From Candidatus Neomarinimicrobiota bacterium (lineage in GTDB: Bacteria > Fidelibacterota > JAANXI01), in NCBI GenBank assembly GCA_021734025.1, contig JAIPJS010000023.1:1-56508 (forward strand): a stretch of 56,508 bases of DNA, given 5' to 3'. Under the pieces are notes generated by a model. That model saw only the letters and a list, made by a program, of their open reading frames with translations. It made no database searches and was not told where the DNA came from. The position numbers and the translations under genes were made by a program. The first letter of the stretch is position 1. Every line of letters starts with the position of its first letter. Below are positions 45,230-52,162 of the stretch, in pieces.

Positions 45230-46297
45230 TCATCTTGTGAGGTTGTGCCGGATAACCTGCCGGATATATTCGATCGGTGACAGCCGTGCCCCCTCAATTT
45301 TGCACACGGCAATCAGCCGGTTCGGCAAATGTCGTTCCCCGGTCAATTGCACATACGCCGGGAACACCTGCTCACTGCCGACCATGTTTATCCGGTCTTC
45401 AATCCGTGTAATCGTCCCTGAAACCGGATCATTTTCGGCTAATTCGACGGTGACCGTATCACCCACTCCCACGGCCTGCCGGTATTTCCAGCGGATAGCC
45501 ATCACGATCATATTGCTGCGTTCCTCCACGAGCATCAACGTGTCACCGCCGGTTTGAAAGGACAATCTCCCAGCGATGGGAGTCCGCAGGACATTCAGTT
45601 CCAATTGACGTTCCAACGCGTCGATCTGCGCCTGCAGTGATGCAATCTCTGCCCGGCTGACAGCCAGTACTTCCGGCTTCTCACCAGACCGGACTGAAGT
45701 CAGGTAGGCTTCCGCAGCGGCCACTTCCAGTTCGGCGATCCGTTCCCGGCCCTTGGCGATCTCAAATTCTTCCGATGAGACCAGGTTTTTTTCATGCAAT
45801 GCCCGCTGGCGCTCCGTGATCTGCTGCTGCACCCGGAGTTCTTCTCCGGCCAGTTCCAGTTCCCGGCGTGCCTCTTCAATTACCGGCGCCTTCTCGCCGC
45901 TCGCCTCTGCATTGAGCGTCGCCTGCATGACGGCCAAATCGCCCCGAAGTTCAGCCAATTGTTGTTCCATGCTACCGGACTCGATGGTACCCAAAGTATC
46001 ACCCTGAGCAATTGTCTGACCATGGTTCAATTCCGGACGCGTTCGGAACCGGACCACTCCGCCACGATCGGCATGAAAGACTGTAAACAGTTCCGACTTT
46101 CCTGTCCGGTAATCCCTCAAAATAGTACCCACACTGCCGTCCGGCTGCTTGGCCACTACCCAAACCGAGGCAGGGATAATCCGCCCTGGTGCGCTGATAT
46201 TTGTTGAGATCCGAATCGGAACAATGAGCAAAATACCGAGCAGTGCGACCAGGAAGGTTATCAGGACCGGAATTCGCTGGATTTTAAAATTGACCAT
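45230..46297 (-). CDS. HlyD-family membrane-fusion protein
   Basis: 355 residues from the ATG at 46297 (MVNFKIQRIPVLITFLVALL), which places a single membrane helix at about 8-28; a GTG further upstream would add about 30 polar residues. Next come a lipoyl/barrel half (RGGVVRFRTRPELNHGQTIA, GDTLGTIESG), a long coiled coil at about 105-235 (MEQQLAELRGDLAVMQATL, EEARRELELAGEELRVQQQI), the second half (VLRTPIAGRLSFQTGGDTL) and a barrel end. This is the periplasmic adaptor of type I or tripartite export. No ABC exporter or TolC gene is seen nearby. First gene of the VTC-DUF4956-CotH operon, so it may help export or tether the product of that group. Confidence 0.85.
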   Translation of the reverse strand: MVNFKIQRIPVLITFLVALLGILLIVPIRISTNISAPGRIIPASVWVVAKQPDGSVGTILRDYRTGKSELFTVFHADRGGVVRFRTRPELNHGQTIAQGDTLGTIESGSMEQQLAELRGDLAVMQATLNAEASGEKAPVIEEARRELELAGEELRVQQQITERQRALHEKNLVSSEEFEIAKGRERIAELEVAAAEAYLTSVRSGEKPEVLAVSRAEIASLQAQIDALERQLELNVLRTPIAGRLSFQTGGDTLMLVEERSNMIVMAIRWKYRQAVGVGDTVTVELAENDPVSGTITRIEDRINMVGSEQVFPAYVQLTGERHLPNRLIAVCKIEGARLSPIEYIRQVIRHNLTR

Positions 46298-46474
46298 GCC
46301 GTTGCCATTAATGGAAAGGGTTTCAGTCGATAAGTTTACAATAGCCGGAACCGCTAAACAAATTATTAAACTGGTTTCCCGGCCCACCTTCGATGGGAAC
46401 GCAGGGAAAATAATTTACATGGAGTGTACCCGAGGAGGGGGGGGTGTGGAGGAGAATGCATTTTCGGTACCCGC

Positions 46475-46502
46475 CCGACAATCCACGTTATTCCTTGTCG
46501 GG
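46475..46502. repeat. Hairpin upstream of the HlyD operon
   Basis: CCCGACAA (46474-46481) pairs with TTGTCGGG (46495-46502) across a 13-base loop, about 180 bases upstream of the HlyD start. It has no T run on either strand. It may be an operator or a remnant of the adjoining repeat array. Confidence 0.4.
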
Positions 46503-46528
46503 GGATTCGATATAGAGTTCCTGTCGTT

Positions 46529-47029
46529 TACGACGAATCGCTCCTGATCCGTGGTGGCATCCCGGAGCCGGGCGTGCTTCCTATCATTCCTTTACCCGTT
46601 TTTTCTTGATATCCCACAGGGATCCCTTCCGGGGAAAAACGGGGAGAAAAAATCAAGCCTCGTAGAGATCCCTCTGGGAAAAACTTCGAACTCGCACATC
46701 GAAAGCCTAGTGACTGTCTTTCACAATAAGGGGAGGAAACAAGATTTGTAAAGAGATTTCTATCGGGGTGCTCAGACACGAAGTTTTCAAAAAAGAACCG
46801 GAGAAAGATCTTCACTTAGTGAAGTTGAGGTTTTTTAACAGCCTTGCCATTCGTTTTGTAGTATTTCTGCCGGTGGACCGTCACCAAACCCAGCTGTCTG
46901 AAGGAGTGGAGCGACTGAGTTCGGGTTTGGTAGGGAGACCGGTGTAGAAATACTTGAAACGGATGGCCCAGCTGGATTTTTGGTACTTTTTCTAAAAAAG
47001 TACAAGGAGAAACAAAAATGTAGTAAAGA
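46529..47029. repeat. Tail-plus-spacer repeat unit 1
   Basis: Starts with a truncated copy (about 12 codons, 46535-46570, minus strand RLRDATTDQER) of the restriction gene's C-terminus. The shared spacer follows: CTTCCTATCATTCCTTTACC, a T/A-rich palindrome enlarged here by an insertion, then the 246-base block at 46768-47013. It joins unit 2 without a gap. Confidence 0.75.
46768..47013. repeat. 246-base spacer block, copy 1
   Basis: Near-identical to 51472-51717, from GGTGCTCAGACACGAAGTTT to the palindrome GTACTTTTTCTAAAAAAGTAC plus AAGGAG. A more diverged version ends unit 2 at about 47320-47575, keeping both edges. In the minus direction it contains short open frames with no ribosome site; I do not consider them genes. 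Confidence 0.85.
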
Positions 47030-47176
47030 TTAGCCGATACTCCCCTCCACAATCCCAATCTCATCGTCCGTGAGGTCGTACAATTCATAGACCACCTGAT
47101 CGATCTCCCGGTCGGTGGCGGTGATGCGGCGCTGCAGGACGACGCGCTCCTGATCCGTGGCAGCCTCCCGGAGCCG
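47030..47176 (-). pseudogene. Detached copy of the restriction gene's last 48 codons (tail 2)
   Basis: In frame, 48 codons plus stop, from RLREAATDQERVVLQRR to TDDEIGIVEGSIG, aligning without gaps to the C-terminus of the 47588-50581 enzyme (RLRDAATDQE...TDDEIGIVEKNIG). Nothing 5' of it encodes the rest of an enzyme. The frame is intact, so decay is recent or selection persists. Confidence 0.8.
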
Positions 47177-47586
47177 GGCGTGCTTCCTATCATTCCTTTA
47201 CCCGTTTTTTCTTGATAAAAAACGGGTAGAAAAAATCAAGAAAACTTCGAACTCGCACATCTCAAACCTAGTGATGGTCTTTCACAATAAGGGGGAGACA
47301 ATAAAGTTGTGTAAAGAATTTTCTACTCGAGTGCTCAAACACGAAGTTTTCGAACAAAAACCGAGAGAGGATACTTATCGTATAGGTATAAAATGGTTTA
47401 TCGGCCTTGAAAACTGGTTTGCTCCAACGCTCGACGAACGGAGGTAAGTGAGAACCAGCTGTCTGACCGAAGGGAGTTCTGGTTCTCACCCGAAGAGAGT
47501 CGCAAGCGTTTTCAAACCAGTTTTCCCAGCCGGATTTTTGGTACTTTTTCTAAAAAAGTACAAGGAGAAACAAGAATGCAATAAAG
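47177..47586. repeat. Spacer of repeat unit 2
   Basis: Links tail 2 to the full gene's own 3' end. It begins with the palindrome ACCCGTTTTTT-CTTGAT-AAAAAACGGGT at 47200-47227 and ends with GTACTTTTTCTAAAAAAGTAC. The middle (47330-47530) differs from the other two copies and contains its own inverted repeat (AAAACTGGTTTG near 47410 and CAAACCAGTTTT near 47511). Confidence 0.75.
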
Positions 47587-47587
47587 A

Positions 47588-50581
47588 TTAACCGATATTC
47601 TTTTCCACAATCCCAATCTCATCATCCGTAAGATCGTACAATTCATACACCAACTGATCGATCTCCCGGTCGGTGGCGGTGATGCGGCGCTGTAGGACGG
47701 TGCACTCCTGATCCGTGGCGGCGTCCCGGAGACGGGTGTGCAGCGCGAGCATCCGGTCGGCTAACTGCTCGATGTCACTCTTCAGAGTTTTGTCTGAATT
47801 ATTATTTTCACTAATCTGATAAATCGGCAAACGCTCAATATACATCGGTTTATATTCATAATATCCTCCTCGTTTAGTTGAGGATATAATTGACATAATA
47901 AATTCGAGAATTTTTGAGTTTAAAATCCCTAATAAAAATTTGTCTCCATTTTCAATAATTGAAGTTTTATCATTCGAATAAATCCCTTTTATATCAAATG
48001 TAAATGAAGCTTCTTTTATTATTGTAGGTATTACAACCTTTTGTTTTTCAAATGCCTGGTAATAATCAACTGTATCTTGAATCTCATACCACTTATAATT
48101 ACCGCTTTTTCTACCAGCCCATTTCCCTTTATATCCCTTAGGTTTAGGCTCCAAAATTTCTTTATAATTCTCCAAGTAAGATTTGATCGCCGGGTATTTC
48201 TCAATATTTATTCCCCGCCGAGTAAATATTACAAATTTGTCTGGAGATAGAGGTTTATAGCGATTTACATCTCGTCCTACCACAAATGGTTTAATTACTT
48301 CTGTACTATTTTCGTCTTCCTCAACGAGCCTATTTTTAATTTTTGTGTCAATTACAAACGCTTTATTTCTACCTGTTTTAATCCCATAGTGGATCTCATA
48401 CTTTTCAATAGATACAAGTTTTTTTCCAGTGTTATTAATTTTTTCTGCTAAACTTTGTTCTTCCTTTGATATGAGATTCCAGCCTGTTGGATTTAAACTA
48501 TTTTTAAATACTTCGATTGAGTTTTTTATAAAAGAATCTCTGAGAGAATAAGTATCAATATTTTCGTCGACAATTAGCGCTTTCAAATCATTAATTGGTT
48601 TACGGTTTTTAACAATCATAATCATAGGATAAGTCGAGGCATTTTTAAAAACTTGGTAATCATCGAAATCCACGATCTCCCGGATGGCGAACTCCTGCAG
48701 AAACTCCCGCAGCGGCTTGCCGTAGTTGGCGCGCATCCACTTGTTGGCGACGATGTAGCCGAACAGTCCGCCGTCCCGCAGCAGCGACAATCCCTGCTCG
48801 ATAAAGTAGGCGTACAGGTCGGCATAGCCGTGATAGACCTTGTAATGTACTTTGAAATATTCCTTGAACTCGCTGAGCATCTCCTGCCGCACGTACGGCG
48901 GATTTCCGATCACCGCATCGAAGCCGCCGTTGTCCATAATCCCGGCGAACTCGTCCTCCCAGTCGAACACGTTGATGCGATAGAGCTCCTCCTCATCCAT
49001 CAGTCCCAGCTGTTCGCCGTCGTAATAGTCCGGCGCAATCAGCGAGTTGCCGCACTTGATGTTCTCATCCAGCGACGGCAGCGCCCGCTCGTGGAAGAAC
49101 TTCATCTGCTGGTGCAGGGTTTCCTCGTTCTCACCCTCCAGCACCTTTAGCAGGAGGGAGAGTTTGGTCACCTCCACCGCCTGGGCGTCGATATCCACAC
49201 CGTAGATGTTGTTCAGCAGGATGCGCTTCTTCTCCGCCGTGGTCAGCCGCCAGTCGCCCGCCTGCCCCTGGTACAGCACGTCCGCGTGTTTCTCCGTGCC
49301 GTGCTCCGTATACCAGTCCCGGTGCCAGTCCAGCAGATACTGATACGCGCCGATGAGAAACGAACCCGAGCCGCACGCCGGATCGAGGATTCGCAATTTC
49401 GAGGCTTTTTTCGGCGTGCTGCCTTCAAGCAGTTGTCCGACGGTCTGCTCGACGATATACTCCACGATGTAGGTCGGCGTATAGTGCACGCCGCCGGCTT
49501 TGCGGACCTCCGGCTTTTCCTCCACCTTGGCGCGGTGTCCCGCCGTCAACCGGATGACCTTGCCCAGGAACTGCTCATACACCTGTCCCAGGATATCCGC
49601 GGGAAGCACCGAAAACTCGTACGGACTGTCCGGGTAATAGAGATTCCCGATGATCTCCTTTAGCGCCTTGTCGTCGATCTCCAGTTGTGGCGTCAGTTCA
49701 TCCGGCGCATCCTCGCGCCCGCTTTCGTCCTCGAAGTGGAACAGCCCGGAGTTGTACTTCTCGTCCGCCCGGTAATACAGGTTCAATAATCTCCCATAGA
49801 TGTGAGAGCCGTTCAGCAGTCCGCGGAGCTGCCCGTAATCCTCCACGCCGCGATCCTCGCAGATCCGCAAAAAGATGATTCGGTCGATGGTGCGCTGGAC
49901 GGCAAAGTTCAGCTCCCGCTGGGAGAGGTTTTCATTCCGCAATGCAATATTCCGCGCCAGCAGGTCGCGCCAGCCCTCGATGTCCTGCAGGAAGGCGTCG
50001 TCCACCTCCGCCGTGCCGCGCTTCTTCTTGGTGGAGTCCGCGTACCGGTCAAATGCGCCTTTCAGGATGGCATCTCTGGAAAAGATCTCCACAAGTTCAT
50101 CCCAGCGATCCACATACTCGTCGTACCTGATATACTTGATCCGCCCGGTGGATGCTTTGTCGTTTTTCACCGGACGGTTATTGCAATCGTAGACCGAGAA
50201 CTCCTCGAAATCCGTCAGGATGCTCAGCGGCAGCTTTGCCGACCAGGCATAGCGCCGGAGCTGGTACGCGGGATGGATATCGTGCTTGATATCCACGGAC
50301 GGTTTTTTCGCTTCTACAAAGAACTTGCGGGCGCCGCCAACTCGAAACGAATAATCCGGCGCCTTGGTCGCCCCGCCGATCTTGATGGCGTCCTCGTGCA
50401 CAACATCTTTGTACGCCTCAGAATAACCCTGCTCGTTGTCCACGTCCCAGCCTAACAATTTAAAGAGCGGGTCGATGAACTCCCGGCGCACCTGGGTTTC
50501 GTTGTAGTCACCGGTGCGATAGGCGTCACGGTTACGGTGAAAACGATCGACGAGTGCTTCCAGTTTCTCCGGAGGAGCCAT
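47588..50581 (-). CDS. Type IIG restriction-modification enzyme (N6-adenine, Eco57I/TaqI-C type)
   Basis: 997 residues from the ATG at 50581, with AGGAAAG upstream; a GTG six bases earlier is possible. The N-terminal nuclease domain (about 1-170) has the PD-(D/E)xK lysine motif FFVEAKKP after APDYSFRVGG. A helical linker follows. The methyltransferase domain (about 345-620) has motif I LDPACGSGSFLIGAY and motif IV AVIGNPPYVRQE, so it methylates adenine N6. The target-recognition segment spans about 640-930 (YGIKTGRNKAFVID, NYKWYEIQDTVDYY). A conserved 48-residue tail ends it. One protein cuts and methylates, so it can act alone. The recognition segment (about 47790-48650) is clearly more AT-rich than the rest, suggesting a domain swap. 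Tail copies flank the gene. Confidence 0.92.
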   Translation of the reverse strand: MAPPEKLEALVDRFHRNRDAYRTGDYNETQVRREFIDPLFKLLGWDVDNEQGYSEAYKDVVHEDAIKIGGATKAPDYSFRVGGARKFFVEAKKPSVDIKHDIHPAYQLRRYAWSAKLPLSILTDFEEFSVYDCNNRPVKNDKASTGRIKYIRYDEYVDRWDELVEIFSRDAILKGAFDRYADSTKKKRGTAEVDDAFLQDIEGWRDLLARNIALRNENLSQRELNFAVQRTIDRIIFLRICEDRGVEDYGQLRGLLNGSHIYGRLLNLYYRADEKYNSGLFHFEDESGREDAPDELTPQLEIDDKALKEIIGNLYYPDSPYEFSVLPADILGQVYEQFLGKVIRLTAGHRAKVEEKPEVRKAGGVHYTPTYIVEYIVEQTVGQLLEGSTPKKASKLRILDPACGSGSFLIGAYQYLLDWHRDWYTEHGTEKHADVLYQGQAGDWRLTTAEKKRILLNNIYGVDIDAQAVEVTKLSLLLKVLEGENEETLHQQMKFFHERALPSLDENIKCGNSLIAPDYYDGEQLGLMDEEELYRINVFDWEDEFAGIMDNGGFDAVIGNPPYVRQEMLSEFKEYFKVHYKVYHGYADLYAYFIEQGLSLLRDGGLFGYIVANKWMRANYGKPLREFLQEFAIREIVDFDDYQVFKNASTYPMIMIVKNRKPINDLKALIVDENIDTYSLRDSFIKNSIEVFKNSLNPTGWNLISKEEQSLAEKINNTGKKLVSIEKYEIHYGIKTGRNKAFVIDTKIKNRLVEEDENSTEVIKPFVVGRDVNRYKPLSPDKFVIFTRRGINIEKYPAIKSYLENYKEILEPKPKGYKGKWAGRKSGNYKWYEIQDTVDYYQAFEKQKVVIPTIIKEASFTFDIKGIYSNDKTSIIENGDKFLLGILNSKILEFIMSIISSTKRGGYYEYKPMYIERLPIYQISENNNSDKTLKSDIEQLADRMLALHTRLRDAATDQECTVLQRRITATDREIDQLVYELYDLTDDEIGIVEKNIG

Positions 50582-50686
50582 AGGCACTTTCCTGATGTCG
50601 GTTTACATGCAGATCAAACGGTGTTGAAACGGTTGTTAAATTGCGGAGAATGGATGGGGAATGCCAGCGGAAAATTTGATGTCTAC

Positions 50687-50937
50687 CGCCATTGACCGCT
50701 ACTGCCCGCCGTTTATCGCTTTCAGCGTAGACGGCGGTTGTATTAATACTTACCGTAAACGGCGCTGAAAGCGGCCGTCTACGGCGGTATTTTTGACTAT
50801 TCTTAATACACCGCGAATGACGCTGGAAGCGGTCATCCGCGGGAGGGACTTGCTGCCATTGGCCGCTTGGAGCGCCGATGGCAGTTGTTTATGTCTACAA
50901 ACGCACCGCCAACGACGCATTTAGCGTTCGTCGGCGG
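50687..50937. repeat. Array of five covarying hairpins in the restriction gene leader
   Basis: Imperfect palindromes of 30-32 bases at 50706-50737, 50753-50784, 50811-50842, 50854-50883 and 50906-50937, plus a lone arm at 50686-50700. All follow one plan: a stem of about 13 pairs starting CCGYN (the fourth starts TGCCA), tipped by CGCT / AGCG, with one extra base beside the loop. The stem sequences differ between units but remain paired, for example ATGAC/GTCAT in unit 3 versus ACGA/TCGT in unit 5. Centres are 42-58 bases apart, so this is not a CRISPR. Confidence 0.75.
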
Positions 50938-50941
50938 AAGC

Positions 50942-51152
50942 TCGCTTCCGGCATTGTTCCCTTCCAGGGAGGATGGTGGTTGTGAGATACTTACATTTCT
51001 CCGCCACTCCGCCCTATATTCCTCCCGGAGGACTCTTCGGCGGATCTATGAACACCAAAGATGCCAACTTTCGGAAAGATGGCATCTTTTTTTCTCTTTG
51101 TCGGGCTACTCGGACTATGGTTCATCTCCGGTGGGTAAAAGGAAACCCTCCT
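50942..51152. other. Remainder of the restriction gene upstream region
   Basis: About 210 bases with no gene. It holds GGAG-containing purine runs and the plus-strand terminator at 51057-51093. No clear promoter is visible for the restriction gene; it could lie here or within the hairpin array. Confidence 0.4.
51057..51093 (+). terminator. Strong rho-independent terminator, plus strand
   Basis: AAAGATGCCA (51057-51066) pairs with TGGCATCTTT (51080-51089), continuing inside as CTTTC-GGAAAG, and is followed by four more T. It faces the plus strand, opposite to the restriction gene. On the minus strand the A-rich left arm gives only three T, so it may work weakly there. Confidence 0.75.
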
Positions 51153-51299
51153 TTACACCACACTCCCCTCCATAATCCCAATCTCTGGATCAGTGAGATC
51201 ATACAGGTCATATACCAATTGATCGATCTCCTGGTCGGTGGCGGTGATGCGGCGCTGCAGGACGACGCGCTCCTGATCCGTGGCAGCCTCCCGGAGCCG
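51153..51299 (-). pseudogene. Detached copy of the restriction gene's last 48 codons (tail 3)
   Basis: 48 codons plus stop in frame (RLREAATDQERVVLQRR ... TDPEIGIMEGSVV), aligning without gaps to the full enzyme's C-terminus but lying upstream of that gene. No start codon or upstream domain belongs to it. It is more diverged than tail 2 at its end. Confidence 0.8.
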
Positions 51300-51717
51300 G
51301 GCGTGCTTCCTATCATTCCTTTACCCGTTTTTTCTTGATAAAAAACGGGTAGAAAAAATCAAGCCTCGTAGAGATCCCTCTGGGAAAAACTCCGAACTCG
51401 CACTCTTACATTTTAACATGGTCTTTCATAATCCATAGATGAAAATTTAGTATGATTATTGCTCTATATAAGGGTGCTCAGACACGAAGTTTTCAAAAAA
51501 GAACCGGAGAAAGATCTTCACCGAATGAAGTTGAGGTCTTTTAACAGCCTTGCCATTCGTTTTGTAGTATTTCTGCCGGTGGACCGTCACCAAACCCAGC
51601 TGTCTGAAGGAGTGGAGCGACTGAGTTCTGGGTTTGGTAGGGAGACCGGTGTAGAAATACTTGAAACGGATGGCCCAGCTGGATTTTTGGTACTTTTTCT
51701 AAAAAAGTACAAGGAAA
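51300..51717. repeat. Spacer of repeat unit 3, including 246-base block copy 2
   Basis: Begins with CTTCCTATCATTCCTTTACC and the palindrome ACCCGTTTTTT-N6-AAAAAACGGGT (51323-51350). It continues CCTCGTAGAGATCCCTCTGG (shared with unit 1) and ends with the block 51472-51717, near-identical to 46768-47013. Just after it, AAAACTTCG (51718-51727) and CGAAGTTTT (51761-51769) form a further inverted repeat around TCCCGACCCGTCGGGA. Confidence 0.8.
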
Positions 51718-51777
51718 AAACTTCGAACTCTCCCGACCCGTCGGGATCAGACACGAAGTTTTCGTCACCTGAATTAT

Positions 51778-52062
51778 TCATAAATCGGAATAAATGAACA
51801 TCTCCTCTTGGAACATTTCCAATACTTTCTCTGGTTCGGAAAAGCCCCCTGAATATTTATTCAATTGGATTCCCGAAAAATGTGCTGCTATCTCATGAAT
51901 TATACAGGGTAAAAGAAACGGAGTGTTGTAAATATCCAACAGATAGGGATTTACCTTGTTGCAACTTTGCAACACCCAGAGCCAACGACACAGAGGAAAC
52001 CGCTTAACCACAGTACTTCCAAAAGGTGGCATACAGTTTGTCTTATTTTTGATATCTTGCAA
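51778..52062 (-). CDS. Small hypothetical protein, doubtful
   Basis: A 94-codon frame (MQDIKNKTNCMPPFGSTVV ... FQEEMFIYSDL) lies in the gap upstream of the plus-strand T9SS gene. I recognise no family. The C-terminal half has a plausible amphipathic composition (SGGFSEPEKVLEMFQEEMF), which is why it is listed. There is no clear ribosome site, and its N-terminal half overlaps the probable promoter of the divergent gene. It could be a decayed gene fragment. Confidence 0.25.
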   Translation of the reverse strand: MQDIKNKTNCMPPFGSTVVKRFPLCRWLWVLQSCNKVNPYLLDIYNTPFLLPCIIHEIAAHFSGIQLNKYSGGFSEPEKVLEMFQEEMFIYSDL

Positions 52063-52162
52063 AAATGATTTTATCGGGTCTGGAAATTACAGTTTTTAGC
52101 CACGTGGAATCATTGTGGTTTAAGTATAACATGCAAATAACGCATACATAAAGGGGATGATT

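Noticed and set aside
46528-47489. Minus-strand frames of 73-125 codons in the repeat region
   Set aside because: They run through spacer repeats or read the restriction gene tails out of frame, with no ribosome sites. The tails make sense only in the other frame.
50686-50937. CRISPR array
   Set aside because: The repeats are palindromes with different sequences and unequal spacing of 42-58 bases between centres, with no unique spacers of constant length and no cas genes.
51541-51781. Small frames in the 51.5-51.8 kb block
   Set aside because: They repeat the frames seen in the identical block at 46.8 kb and are out of frame with each other after single-base differences, so not coding.
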